From NCBI RefSeq assembly GCF_029167105.1, contig NZ_JARFML010000009.1, positions 62,001-126,000 of the forward strand: DNA of 64,000 nt. Direction: 5' to 3'. The position numbers were made by a program, and so were the translations under genes. The stretch's first letter is position 1, and the number at the start of each line of letters is the position of its first letter. The notes under the pieces were generated by a model. The model saw only the letters and a program-made list of their open reading frames with translations, did not search any database and was not told the origin of the DNA. Source of the stretch: Bradyrhizobium yuanmingense. GTDB taxonomy: Bacteria; Pseudomonadota; Alphaproteobacteria; Rhizobiales; Xanthobacteraceae. This document shows positions 17,497 through 26,271 of this stretch, piece by piece.

Positions 17497-19002
17497 CTAC
17501 CGCGCTTCCGGCGGCGGCGAGCGGTCCAGCACTTCGCCTTTGGCGCCTTCCAGCAGGTCGATGCCGTAGGTCTCGATCAGGAGCGGCCCGCGCTTGCGCT
17601 GCAATTGCGCCACCTGCGTCACCTTTGCAAAGAGAGCATTGAGGGCGGGATGACCGTCGGCGCGCAGCTCGTCGACATAGAGCAGCTTGCCGGCGAGCAG
17701 CTTGGGATCGGGTTCGGCCATGTTGACCCAGCGGATGCGCTGATTCTGCTGCGCGACGCAGGTGCCGCGCGGCAGATAGAATGCGAGCCAGCTCGTGGTG
17801 CCGTAATCCTGCGCCAGCACACAGGTGGCGCCACTGCGCGCGCGCACCGCTTCGATCTCGGCGGCGAGCTCGCGCCAACCGACACCGACGCTGCGCACGG
17901 TGGCATCGCGGCGATATCCGGACAACCAGCCGGTATTGGCCTGCACGATCAAGGCTGCAAACATGACGATGCCCACCGGCGCGGCCCAGCGCAGGCAGAC
18001 GTCGACGAGGCGCCGCTGCCGCGGCTTCCATTGCGCAAGATTGGCAGCGGCGGCCGCGGCAATGACGAACGGCGGATACACCGGCGCGAACCAGTTGGCC
18101 TCGACGCGCGCATGCAGCGAATGCCAGACGAAATAGACGACGATGGTCCAGAACATCGTCTCGATCAACACGCGCGAGGCCAGCGCGCCGGCGCGCTGCC
18201 AGGTCAGCGCGTGCAGGCCCATCGCGCCGAGGATGAAGACCAGCGGCGTTGCGAACGCGATCTGGGTCGGGACCAGCTCGGCGATGAAGACGGGGCGGAA
18301 GTCCTCGATCCTGGCGCGGCCGAGCTGCTTTGCGAACGAGACCCATTGATGATCCGCATTCCAGAGGATCACCGGCGAGAACAGCGCCAGGGCGACGAGA
18401 CCGCCGAGATAGGGCCAGGGCGAGAGAAACCAGCGCCGGAGTTTCGGTACCCACGCAAGCCAGATCAGAATCGCCAGCCCGAAGAACATCGCGGTGTATT
18501 TCGACAGCAGCGCCGCGCCGACCGCCACCCCGACCGCGAGCCACCAGGCGCCCCGTCCCGTCTCCAGCACCTTGGCGAGGAAGAACAGCACGAAGCTCGA
18601 GGCGACTAGCAGCGGCGCATCGGGCGTGACGATCAGCGTGCCGACGGAGGCCAGCAGTGTCGCGTTGAGCAGGATGGCACTGGTCGCGGCCACGCGTACC
18701 CCGCCGAACAGGATCGCCGCGGAGCGATGGACCGCATAGCTCATCGGCAGCGCCAGCAGGATCGAGACGAGGCGGACGCCGAGCTCGGTATCGCCCGCGA
18801 TCATGGTGCCGGCGCGGATCACATAGGCGACCATGGGCGGGTGGTCGTAATAGCCCCCGGCGAGGCTCTTCGACCACATCCAGTAATAGGCTTCGTCGAA
18901 CGTGATCGGCGTGAAGGCGGCTGCGACGAGCCGCAATCCCACCAGCGCGACAATCAGCAGCGCGGTGTTGCGGACGATCCGCGCATCGGCCCCGCCCATC
19001 AC
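17497..19002 (-). CDS. Glycosyltransferase family 39 (ArnT/PMT-like) membrane protein
   Basis: A 501-residue polytopic inner-membrane protein with about 11-12 hydrophobic segments. The first periplasmic loop has FDEAYYWMWSKSL with the catalytic D36-E37, then YYDHPPMVAYVIRAG, both hallmarks of GT39 transferases that use polyprenyl-phosphate sugars. A soluble periplasmic C-terminal domain (residues 385-500) follows. Only 3 bp separate it from the upstream dolichyl-phosphate-mannose-synthase-like gene, so the two form an operon. One makes the lipid-linked sugar and flips or anchors it; the other transfers it, probably to lipid A, another lipid or a protein. The final acceptor is unknown. Confidence 0.88.
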   Translation of the reverse strand: MMGGADARIVRNTALLIVALVGLRLVAAAFTPITFDEAYYWMWSKSLAGGYYDHPPMVAYVIRAGTMIAGDTELGVRLVSILLALPMSYAVHRSAAILFGGVRVAATSAILLNATLLASVGTLIVTPDAPLLVASSFVLFFLAKVLETGRGAWWLAVGVAVGAALLSKYTAMFFGLAILIWLAWVPKLRRWFLSPWPYLGGLVALALFSPVILWNADHQWVSFAKQLGRARIEDFRPVFIAELVPTQIAFATPLVFILGAMGLHALTWQRAGALASRVLIETMFWTIVVYFVWHSLHARVEANWFAPVYPPFVIAAAAAANLAQWKPRQRRLVDVCLRWAAPVGIVMFAALIVQANTGWLSGYRRDATVRSVGVGWRELAAEIEAVRARSGATCVLAQDYGTTSWLAFYLPRGTCVAQQNQRIRWVNMAEPDPKLLAGKLLYVDELRADGHPALNALFAKVTQVAQLQRKRGPLLIETYGIDLLEGAKGEVLDRSPPPEAR

Positions 19003-19005
19003 GCG

Positions 19006-20133
19006 CTATTTCTTGCGCCAGACGAACAGTCCGGACATCGCGTAGTTCCACACCACGCCCATCAACGCGCCGGCCAGGCCGGCCAGCCACCAGATCGGCT
19101 CCTGGTCGTAGACCGAGAAGGCGACGCCGACATTGGCGAGCAGGCCGACGCTGCACACGATGTAGAAGGCGATCAGGCCGCGCAGCAGCGCAAAGCCCTT
19201 CAGTCGCTGGTCGCGATAGGTGAGGAAGTTGTTGAGGATGAAGTTGCTGGTCATGGCGACGATGGCGCCGGCGGCCTGCGCTTCCGCGAACGGCGCCTTG
19301 AACAGCTGAAGTCCGATGAACAGCGTGGTCAGGTGCACGACGAGGCCGATGCCGCCGACCATCGCGAACAGGATGAAGCGCAGCGAGACGATGTCGTTGG
19401 TCAGCTTGGCGAAGACGAGGCCGAGGAAGTCGAGCGCGACCATGGAATCGAGCTTGCTCTCGCCGTGCTGGCGGGCGCCGAAAGTGTAGGGAATCTCGAC
19501 CGCCCGCAAGCTGCCATGCGCGGTCGCAACGATGTCGAGCAGGATCTTGAAGCCGTGCACGGAGAGCTTCGGTGCGAGCTGCTCGAAGCGGTCGCGGCGG
19601 ATCATGAAGAAGCCGCTCATGGGATCGGCAATCTCTACCCGCAGCATCTTCTTGGCAACCTCGGTCGCGAGCGCGCTGGCGCCGGCACGCTGCTTGTTGA
19701 AGCCTTCGCTCTTGTAGCCCTCGATGTAGCGGCTGCCGACGACGAGGTCGGCCTGATCGCTCGCGAGCAAGAGCAGCATCTTGGGCAGCTGTGTCTCATC
19801 GTGCTGGAGGTCGGCATCGATCACGGCCACGTAGGGCGCGCTGGAGGCAAGGATGCCCTCGATGCAGGCGCCCGACAGGCCGCGGCGGCCGATGCGGCGG
19901 ACGCAGCGCACGCGGCTGTCGCGCTGCGCCAGCTCGCGCACGACGTCCCAGGTGCCGTCGGGCGAATTGTCGTCGACGAACACGACCTCCCAGACGACGT
20001 TGGCGAGCGTCGCGTCGAGACGCCGGTACAGCACGGTGACGTTGTCGCGCTCGTTGAAGGTCGGGACGATGACCGACAGTTCCGGCCCCTCGTGGGCCTG
20101 GTTGTCGATGCCCGGTCTGATCGCTTCGTTCAT
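19006..20133 (-). CDS. Polyprenyl-phosphate sugar synthase (GT2) fused to GtrA domain
   Basis: A 375-residue two-domain protein. Residues 15-240 are a GT2 domain of the dolichol-phosphate-mannose synthase type: LSVIVPTFNERDNV, VVFVDDNSPDGTWD, the DAD metal site in AVIDADLQHDE, and DPMSGFFMIRRD. Residues 250-375 are a GtrA domain with four membrane helices (FILFAMVGGIGLVVHLTTLF, FILNNFLTYRD). Such fusions make a polyprenyl-phosphate hexose and help move it across the membrane. It feeds the adjacent GT39 transferase. I favour the ATG at 20133; an ATG 24 bp upstream is possible, and neither has a strong ribosome site. Confidence 0.9.
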   Translation of the reverse strand: MNEAIRPGIDNQAHEGPELSVIVPTFNERDNVTVLYRRLDATLANVVWEVVFVDDNSPDGTWDVVRELAQRDSRVRCVRRIGRRGLSGACIEGILASSAPYVAVIDADLQHDETQLPKMLLLLASDQADLVVGSRYIEGYKSEGFNKQRAGASALATEVAKKMLRVEIADPMSGFFMIRRDRFEQLAPKLSVHGFKILLDIVATAHGSLRAVEIPYTFGARQHGESKLDSMVALDFLGLVFAKLTNDIVSLRFILFAMVGGIGLVVHLTTLFIGLQLFKAPFAEAQAAGAIVAMTSNFILNNFLTYRDQRLKGFALLRGLIAFYIVCSVGLLANVGVAFSVYDQEPIWWLAGLAGALMGVVWNYAMSGLFVWRKK

Positions 20134-20374
20134 GACGGCAGCGTATATCCGCCGCATCCTGCGCTGCCAAGCCGGGGTTCTGGGGAATGGCCGAAAAGGG
20201 GCCTAAAATGCCAACGACCCCGGAACGGCGGGCCGCGCGTACATCCGGCGCAAGCCTTAAGCTATTCCAAGGTCGTCCCAGCGACGGAGGTCTTTACGCT
20301 CAACGTCGCCGTTACAAGCTAGATGGGAATGGCAAAAGCGTTCCGCAAGGGGGCGGAAATCCGATTTTCAAACC

Positions 20375-20578
20375 CTATTGGTTGGGCACCTCCCGGATGA
20401 CCGGCCCGCGCGGCGCGGGCGCGACCGGGGCTGCGGGCGCCGCCGCAGGAGCCGGCTCGGCCTTCGCCGGCTTGGGCGGCTTGCCGTACTGGCCGATCGG
20501 CCCGAACACGACGGCAACCGCAAGGACGGCTGCCGCGACGATCGCCCCAAGAATGCCACCCACCGACTCAGACGACAT
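20375..20578 (-). CDS. Small single-span membrane protein, unknown
   Basis: A 67-residue protein with one hydrophobic helix (GGILGAIVAAAVLAVAVVFG) followed by a Pro/Ala-rich tail (KPAKAEPAPAAAPAAPVAPA). The ATG has AGGAA at a suitable distance, which supports translation. I recognise no family. The topology suggests a short N-terminus inside, one membrane pass and an extended periplasmic or cytosolic tail. It stands alone downstream of a repeat. Confidence 0.55.
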   Translation of the reverse strand: MSSESVGGILGAIVAAAVLAVAVVFGPIGQYGKPPKPAKAEPAPAAAPAAPVAPAPRGPVIREVPNQ

Positions 20579-20642
20579 GCAAGTTCCTGCTCCAGACCGG
20601 CCCCACTGATACCACGGATGCGCGCGCGGCCGGAAGGCCCAG

Positions 20643-20713
20643 CGCGAATCGCGAATGGCGAATGAGCATGGCCTGCCTTCTCGCCCTATTCGCTATTCGC
20701 CATTCGCCACTCC
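20643..20713. repeat. Imperfect palindrome built of ATTCGC units
   Basis: GCGAATCGCGAATGGCGAAT on the left is mirrored by ATTCGCTATTCGCCATTCGC on the right around a short spacer. The arm itself is an iterated GCGAAT unit. It separates two minus-strand genes and could form a stable hairpin in either transcript. Confidence 0.7.
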
Positions 20714-20714
20714 C

Positions 20715-21095
20715 CTACTTCTGGGGCGGCCGGTGCTTGACGAAGGCCATCACGATGTCCTTCTGCGCCGCCTCCACCGCTCTGTTCGCGGTGGCGAGAT
20801 GAGCGCCGGCATCGATGTCAGGATATTGCGTGGTGAGATAGTCGAGCAGCGTGACCCGGTAATATTGCCGCTCCGACGGACAGGCGCCCGCAACCGAGCG
20901 GCCGAAATCCTGCTCCGACAGGCCCCGATTGGACTCGCGCGAATATTCCCGCGCCAGGCAATGCCAGTAGTCGTCACGGCCCTGCTGGGCGAGCTTCTGC
21001 GCGCCCTTCGTGTCGTCGTCATCCGCCACGGCAGAACTTGTCATGGCAGCAGATGTCATCATGACGAGTGCGCCCCCCACCAGCAGCATCCGCAT
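20715..21095 (-). CDS. Secreted small protein, unknown
   Basis: A 126-residue protein with a clear Sec signal peptide (MRMLLVGGALVMMTSAAMTS, cleavage probably after AVA near residue 24). The mature part is charged and largely helical, with two cysteines (HCLAREY and GACPSERQ) that could form a disulphide in the periplasm. AAGGAG lies upstream of the ATG. I do not recognise a domain. It is monocistronic, divergent from the DUF72 gene. Confidence 0.65.
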   Translation of the reverse strand: MRMLLVGGALVMMTSAAMTSSAVADDDDTKGAQKLAQQGRDDYWHCLAREYSRESNRGLSEQDFGRSVAGACPSERQYYRVTLLDYLTTQYPDIDAGAHLATANRAVEAAQKDIVMAFVKHRPPQK

Positions 21096-21193
21096 CTTGT
21101 TCTCCTTCTTCGCGGGCCCGTCGCGAGCTTAGACCGGACCGGCCAACTGGCCAATCACATCTGGTTTGATTAGGATGTGATCCCTCCCCGTCG

Positions 21194-22030
21194 ATGCGAG
21201 ATCCTCCCGTGGCCAAAGCAAAAACTGCGTCCAAAAAATCCGGCAATATCTACATCGGTATCGGCGGCTGGACCTTCGAGCCGTGGCGCGGCGTGTTCTA
21301 TCCGGAGAAGCTCGCGCAGGCGAAGGAGCTGTCCTATGCCGCCTCCAAGCTGACCTCGATCGAGATCAACGGCACCTATTACGGCTCGCAGAAGCCGGAG
21401 AGCTTTCGCAAATGGGCGAGCGAGGTGCCTGAGGGCTTCGTGTTCTCGGTGAAGGGACCGCGCTTCGCGACCAACCGCCGCGTGCTCGCGGAGGCCGGCG
21501 ATTCCATCAAGCGGTTCTACGATTCCGGCGTGCTGGAACTCGGCGATCATCTCGGGCCGGTGCTGTGGCAGTTTGCGCCGACGAAGAAGTTCGATGGTGC
21601 CGATTTCGGCAAGTTCCTGGAGCTGCTGCCGCGCAAGCTCGAGGGGCGCGCGCTGCGCCACGTCGTTGAAGTGCGCCACGACAGCTTCTGCACGCCCGAC
21701 TTCGTGGCGCTGATCCGCGAGTTCGAGACGCCGGTCGTGTTCGCCGAGCACGGCAAATATCCCGCCATCGCAGATGTCGCCGGCGATTTCGTCTATGCGC
21801 GGCTGCAGAAGGGCAATGACGAGATCAAGACCTGCTATCCGCCGAAGCAGCTCGACGCGTGGGCCGAGCGCTTCCAGGACTGGGCTTCGGGCGGTGAACC
21901 CGACGACCTCCCGAAGGTTGACAAGACGAAGCCGAAGAAGGAGCCGCGCGACGTGTTCGCCTATGTCATCCACGAGGGCAAGGTGCGCGCACCGCACGGC
22001 GCCATGGAACTGATTGCGCGGGTGAGTTGA
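21194..22030 (+). CDS. DUF72 family protein
   Basis: A 278-residue protein of the DUF72 (YecE-like) family, a TIM-barrel fold of unknown activity. Diagnostic segments are IYIGIGGWTFEPWRGVFYPE at the start, SIEINGTYYGSQKPESFRKW, FVFSVKGPRFATNRR, and HVVEVRHDSF. A GTG at 21209 (VAKAKTASKK) is an alternative start and gives a basic tail. Seven bases separate it from the DUF488 gene that follows, so the two are co-transcribed. DUF72 and DUF488 genes often lie together, which suggests a shared but uncharacterised function; links to DNA or RNA repair have been suggested only by context. Confidence 0.85.
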   Translation: MRDPPVAKAKTASKKSGNIYIGIGGWTFEPWRGVFYPEKLAQAKELSYAASKLTSIEINGTYYGSQKPESFRKWASEVPEGFVFSVKGPRFATNRRVLAEAGDSIKRFYDSGVLELGDHLGPVLWQFAPTKKFDGADFGKFLELLPRKLEGRALRHVVEVRHDSFCTPDFVALIREFETPVVFAEHGKYPAIADVAGDFVYARLQKGNDEIKTCYPPKQLDAWAERFQDWASGGEPDDLPKVDKTKPKKEPRDVFAYVIHEGKVRAPHGAMELIARVS

Positions 22031-22036
22031 GGCCAC

Positions 22037-22498
22037 ATGGCAAAGGCGAAGAAGCTGTTCACCATCGGCTATGAGCAGACACCGCCGAAGGCCGTGCTGG
22101 ACGAGCTGGAACAGGCCGGCGTCAAGCTCGTGGTCGACGTGCGCGCGGTGACGTCGTCGCGCCGGCCAGGCTTTTCCAAGAAGCAGCTTTCGGCGGGCCT
22201 CGACGAGCGCGGCATCGGCTATGTCCATCTCGCCGCGCTCGGCACGCCGAAGGAAGGCCGCCTCGCCGCCCGCAGCGGTCAATACGACGTGCTGGAAAAG
22301 ATCTTCTCCAAGCACCTGAAGACGCCGCAGGCGAAAGAAGAGATGGACGAGCTTTCGGCGCTGGTGAAAAAGGCCGGCCCGGTTTGCCTGCTGTGCTACG
22401 AGCGCGACCACACCCACTGCCACCGCCAGATGATCGCGGAAATCATCGAGGAGCGCGATGGGGTTACGGTGAAGAATTTGGCGGGGCGGCAGGTGTAG
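22037..22498 (+). CDS. DUF488 family protein
   Basis: A 153-residue protein of the DUF488 family. It opens with LFTIGYEQTPPKAVLDELEQ, continues with LVVDVRAVTSSRRPGFSKKQ, LGTPKEGR, and ends with PVCLLCYERDHTHCHRQMIA, where C-x-E-x5-CHR is the family's conserved site and could bind metal or act as a nucleophile. The ATG is seven bases after the DUF72 stop, so translation is probably coupled. No function has been demonstrated for the family that I can name with confidence. Confidence 0.85.
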   Translation: MAKAKKLFTIGYEQTPPKAVLDELEQAGVKLVVDVRAVTSSRRPGFSKKQLSAGLDERGIGYVHLAALGTPKEGRLAARSGQYDVLEKIFSKHLKTPQAKEEMDELSALVKKAGPVCLLCYERDHTHCHRQMIAEIIEERDGVTVKNLAGRQV

Positions 22499-22506
22499 CC
22501 ACACCC

Positions 22507-22611
22507 GTCATTCCGGGGCGCGACGAAGTCGCGAGCCCGGAATCCATTTCGCCACCAACACTGCGGCCCGATGGATTCCGGGCTCAGCGCTTCGCGCTGC
22601 CCCGGAATGAC
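22507..22611. repeat. Family A inverted-repeat element, no gene
   Basis: 105 bp with GTCATTCCGGGGCGCGAC at the left and the inverted GTCATTCCGGGGCAGCGC at the right, and inner arms CGAGCCCGGAATCCAT / ATGGATTCCGGGCTC around a 26-bp spacer. No GIY-YIG trace is visible in the spacer. It separates convergent genes. Confidence 0.85.
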
Positions 22612-22624
22612 GAGCTGAAAGAGC

Positions 22625-23539
22625 TCAGCCCTCCCCCGCCAGCCGGAACGTCCCCTCCATCATCTCTACGCAAGCGCCGCCGACGTGAGCGGATACGATC
22701 TTGCCGTCCTGCTTGCGCACGCGCGTCGAGAGGATGCTCGGACGACCCATGTCAAAGCCCTGGCCGACTGCGAGCTTGAGCTCGCCGTCGCGCGCGGGAT
22801 CGAGATCGGCGAACAGCGCGGCGGCGGCAACCGTGGCGCTGCCGGTGGCGGGATCTTCGACGAGACCGCTGGCACCGCGCATGAACATGCGCGCCTGTCG
22901 CTCGCAAGGCGCCTCCGTCGCCGGCACGTCGCGCGTATAGAACCACACCGAGCGGGCACCATCGCGCGGCAAGACCTTGCCAAAGGCCGCGGCATCGGGC
23001 CTGGCCCGCTTCAGCGCCTCGCGCGAATGCAGCTCCATCACCAGAAACGCGTTTCCGACGGTGACGATCTCAGGCTCGTGATTGCCTGTCTTGACGTCGT
23101 CGGCAACGAGCGAGATGCAGCTCGCGGCCTCTGCTGCCGACAGCCTTGAGAGCCGCTGCAGCGGCTGCGGCGCGGTGAGCTCGGTTCTGATCACCCGGCC
23201 CTGCTCTCGCACGATCTCGACCGGAACCAATCCGGCCTTCTCCTCGAACAGCAGGCGCGGCTTCGGCTCTTTCGCCATCGAGGCCAGCACGAAGGCGGTG
23301 CCGACATTGGGATGGCCCGCAAAGGCGATCTCCTGCACCGGCGTGAAGATGCGCACCTCGGCGTCGTTGGCCTTATCGCGCGGCGGCAGCACGAAAGTGG
23401 TCTCGGAATAATTGAACTCGGTGGCGATCGCCTGCATCTGCTGCGTCGAGAGTCCGCCGGCATCGAGCACCACGGCGAGCTGGTTGCCGCCGAAGGCGCG
23501 GTCGGTGAACACGTCGACGGTGATGTAGCGGCGCTGCAT
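22625..23539 (-). CDS. PhzF family isomerase-like protein
   Basis: A 304-residue protein with the duplicated fold of PhzF / diaminopimelate epimerase-like enzymes. The N-terminal half shows VDVFTDRAFGGNQLAVVLDA, EFNYSETTFVLPP with the catalytic glutamate of PhzF, and FAGHPNVGTA. The C-terminal half has GLVEDPATGSATVAAAALFA. PhzF acts on a phenazine precursor, but most family members are of unknown substrate and there is no phenazine gene here. The ATG at 23539 has GGGGAAG upstream; an extension to 23647 is not supported. It is a single gene between repeats. Confidence 0.88.
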   Translation of the reverse strand: MQRRYITVDVFTDRAFGGNQLAVVLDAGGLSTQQMQAIATEFNYSETTFVLPPRDKANDAEVRIFTPVQEIAFAGHPNVGTAFVLASMAKEPKPRLLFEEKAGLVPVEIVREQGRVIRTELTAPQPLQRLSRLSAAEAASCISLVADDVKTGNHEPEIVTVGNAFLVMELHSREALKRARPDAAAFGKVLPRDGARSVWFYTRDVPATEAPCERQARMFMRGASGLVEDPATGSATVAAAALFADLDPARDGELKLAVGQGFDMGRPSILSTRVRKQDGKIVSAHVGGACVEMMEGTFRLAGEG

Positions 23540-23691
23540 CGTCACTTCCCCATGCAAGTCGCGGCCGCGCGCCGGCCGCATCGCGCAGCACTCTACAAGC
23601 CGAAAACATCGCTCGTCATGCCCCAAAATTCGGAGCAATCGGAGCAATCGCTTGGATGAAAGAGAACTGCGCGCGCCGATGTGTGATGCAG

Positions 23692-25002
23692 TTACCCCAG
23701 CTGAAACACCGGTACTTTCCGCTCGTAGCCGCGCACCTCGACCTCGCCGAGCGCGACGGCGTCGCTGCCGTCGGCTCCCAGCGCCTCGCGCACGGATGCG
23801 GAGATCAGGAGCTGCGAGCCGAAATCCTTGTTCAGCGCCTCGAGCCGCGAGGCGAAGTTCACGGTGTCGCCGATGACGGTGTATTCCTTGCGCCGGGGCG
23901 AGCCGATATTGCCGGCGACAACCTCGCCGAAATGGATGCCGATGCCGATCCGCAGCGGCCAGCTCGTCTCTGCGTTGATGCGGTTCATTGCCCGGAGCAT
24001 CTCGCGGCCGGCGGCGACCGCGCGATGCGCGGCGTCGGATGCCTCCAGCGGCGCGCCGAACAACGCGAGAAAACCGTCGCCGAGAAACTTGTTCACGATG
24101 CCGCCCTGGCGGTCGAGAATGTCGACCAGGACGGCGAAGGCGCCGTCGAGCCGGTCGACCACCTCCTGCGGCGTGCGCGACTGCGCGCCGGCCGTGAAGC
24201 CGCGGAAATCGACGAACATCACCGCGACGCGACGAACGTCGCCGCTTGCGCGCGTTCCCGCTGTCATCAGCCGCTCCACCACCTGCGGCGAGACGTGCTG
24301 GCCGAACAGATTGGTGACCCGGTCGCGCGCGGTGGCGGCCGCGATGCTCGCGGCGAACTGCCGCCGCAATTGCGCACCGACGGCGCCGGCGAGCACGCCG
24401 CAGATCAGGATGATGGTGCCGCGCACCGCGTGAAAATAGAGCTGGGGCTCGCCGATGCTGCTCGAGGGATCGTAGACCAGTGCGACCGCGAGCAGCTCGG
24501 CTGCAGCGACGAAGCCGGTAAAGGTCGAGAGCCAGAAATCGAGCCGCAGCGTCGAGAGGATGACGAAAATGAAATACATCAGCGGCACGACGAAACCGAG
24601 GGCCTGGGTCGCGCCCATGCTCCGGATCTGCAGGATGAGGATCACGGTTGGCAGCGACGTCTCGATCAGCGTGCCGATATAGCGCCTGACCATCGGCACG
24701 TCGCGATCGAGGCGGAGGTTCTTCCTGATCTGGGTGTGGACCCAGACCTCGAACAAAATGAATCCGACGAGCAGGCCGTAGACTACGGCGAGCCCTTCGG
24801 TGCCGCGCCAGACCCGGTCCACCACGGCGGGGGCGATCAAATACATCGCGGTGAGGAACAGCGTCATGACGCAGCCGGTCGCGATCAGCGCTCGCACCCG
24901 CAGCAGCTCGGTGCGCAGCACCTCCCGCGTCAGCTCGCGCTCGAAATCCTCCGACAAGGCGGCATGCTGCCGCGCTTTCCTGCTCGCAAACTTGGCCATC
25001 AT
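23692..25002 (-). CDS. Membrane-bound class III adenylate cyclase
   Basis: A 436-residue protein. Residues 20-220 contain six hydrophobic helices with short loops, a membrane sensor domain without an obvious extracellular fold. A linker (FGQHVSPQVVERLM, similar to the helix that precedes many cyclase domains) leads to the catalytic domain from about 245: VAVMFVDFRGFTAGAQSRTP, NKFLGDGFLALFGAP, GEVVAGNIGSPRRKEYTVIG and DTVNFASRLEALNK. All metal- and base-contacting positions look intact. I set the start at 25002, preceded by GGGGGG, because a longer frame to 25092 would translate the neighbouring palindromic repeat. It is the second class III cyclase in the window. Confidence 0.88.
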   Translation of the reverse strand: MMAKFASRKARQHAALSEDFERELTREVLRTELLRVRALIATGCVMTLFLTAMYLIAPAVVDRVWRGTEGLAVVYGLLVGFILFEVWVHTQIRKNLRLDRDVPMVRRYIGTLIETSLPTVILILQIRSMGATQALGFVVPLMYFIFVILSTLRLDFWLSTFTGFVAAAELLAVALVYDPSSSIGEPQLYFHAVRGTIILICGVLAGAVGAQLRRQFAASIAAATARDRVTNLFGQHVSPQVVERLMTAGTRASGDVRRVAVMFVDFRGFTAGAQSRTPQEVVDRLDGAFAVLVDILDRQGGIVNKFLGDGFLALFGAPLEASDAAHRAVAAGREMLRAMNRINAETSWPLRIGIGIHFGEVVAGNIGSPRRKEYTVIGDTVNFASRLEALNKDFGSQLLISASVREALGADGSDAVALGEVEVRGYERKVPVFQLG

Positions 25003-25011
25003 CCCCCCAAG

Positions 25012-25090
25012 GTCATTCCGGGGCGATGCGACAGCATCGAACCCGGAATCTCGAGATTCCGGGTTCGCGCTTCGCGCGCCCCGGAATGAC
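25012..25090. repeat. Family A inverted-repeat element, minimal form
   Basis: 79 bp: GTCATTCCGGGGCGATGCGA at the left and GTCATTCCGGGGCGCGCGAA inverted at the right, with the central CCCGGAATCTCGAGATTCCGGG as a perfect palindrome and no spacer. It directly abuts the start region of the cyclase gene. Confidence 0.85.
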
Positions 25091-25107
25091 ATCGAGGACA
25101 GTTTGCC

Positions 25108-26271
25108 TCAATCCAGCGTGCGGCGGAAGCGCGTTACGGCGACGGTCATGGCGAGCAGCATCAGGGCCGCCAGCGCCAGCGCGTCGAAATGCAAATTCTG
25201 CATGGTCGCGCCCTTCAGCATGATGGCGCGGACGATCCGTAAATAATGGGTCAGCGGCAGGCATTCGCCGAGATATTGCGCCCAGGCCGGCATGCCTGCG
25301 AACGGGAACATGAATCCGGAGAGCAGAATGCTCGGCAGGAAGAACATCATCGACATCTGCATGGCCTGGAGCTGGTTCTGCACCAGCGTCGAGATGGTGT
25401 AGCCGACCGCCAGATTGGTGGTGATGAACAGCGTCGACAGCAGCGCCAGCAGGACGAGATTGCCGAGCACGGGCACGCCGAACAGGCCGACGCCGATGCT
25501 GATGATCAGGAAGGCCTGGACGAAGCCGACCAGCACGTAGGGGATGATCTTGCCGAACATTACCTCGACCGGCTTGATCGGCATCGACAACAGGCTCTCC
25601 ATGGTGCCGCGTTCGACCTCGCGCGTGACCGAGAGCGCGGTGAAGATCAGCATGGTCATGGTGAGGATGGTGCCGACGAGGCCTGGCACGATATTGAGGC
25701 TGGAATTCGCGGCCGGATTGTAGCGGGCGTGGGCGCGGATCTCGAACGGCATCTCCGGGGGCTCGCCAATATAGAGATCGTGCGCGAGCGCGGTCTGCAC
25801 GATCATGCCGAGCGAGCCGAGCGCAGCGCTTGCGGCGACCGGATCGGTGGCGTCGGCCGCGACCAGCAGCGCCGGCCTGTCGCCGCGCCGCACCGCCCGC
25901 TCGAAGCCGCGCGGGATCTCGACCCCGAACAGCACCTTGCCGGACTTCAGGAGGTTGTCGAAATCGTCGACGTCGTGAACCTCGTAGAGGAAGCGGAAAT
26001 ATTTGGTGTTCTCCAGCGCCTTCAGCACCGAGCGGGCGAGATCGGAATCCTCCTGGAGCAGCACCGCGCTCGGCAGATGACGCGGCGTGGTGTTGATGGC
26101 ATAGCCGAACAGCATCAGCTGCATCACCGGCAGCATCACGATCATCGCGAACGAGACGCGATCGCGCCTCAGCTGGATGAACTCCTTGATCAGCATCGCG
26201 TAGGAGCGCCGCAGGAATCCGAAACGCTCGCGGATTTCGCGCCGTGGTGCGGGATGTTCTACCGCGCTCAT
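25108..26271 (-). CDS. ABC-2 type transporter permease
   Basis: A 387-residue ABC-2 permease of the YbhS/YhhJ type. One N-terminal helix (FAMIVMLPVMQLMLFGYAIN) is followed by a large periplasmic domain of about 130 residues and then five C-terminal helices. LSVTREVERGTMESLLSMPI contains the conserved E..GT region that contacts the ATPase, and ILLSGFMFPFAGMPAWAQYL is typical of the last pair of helices. Its ATG overlaps the ATPase stop (ATGA). With the HlyD and ATPase genes it forms an export system of the kind that expels drugs or other amphiphiles. Only one permease gene is present, so it probably forms a homodimer. Confidence 0.92.
   Translation of the reverse strand: MSAVEHPAPRREIRERFGFLRRSYAMLIKEFIQLRRDRVSFAMIVMLPVMQLMLFGYAINTTPRHLPSAVLLQEDSDLARSVLKALENTKYFRFLYEVHDVDDFDNLLKSGKVLFGVEIPRGFERAVRRGDRPALLVAADATDPVAASAALGSLGMIVQTALAHDLYIGEPPEMPFEIRAHARYNPAANSSLNIVPGLVGTILTMTMLIFTALSVTREVERGTMESLLSMPIKPVEVMFGKIIPYVLVGFVQAFLIISIGVGLFGVPVLGNLVLLALLSTLFITTNLAVGYTISTLVQNQLQAMQMSMMFFLPSILLSGFMFPFAGMPAWAQYLGECLPLTHYLRIVRAIMLKGATMQNLHFDALALAALMLLAMTVAVTRFRRTLD

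Noticed and set aside
25003..25092. N-terminal extension of the cyclase gene
   Set aside because: The 30 extra residues translate the palindromic repeat 25012-25090. The start at 25002 has its own ribosome site.
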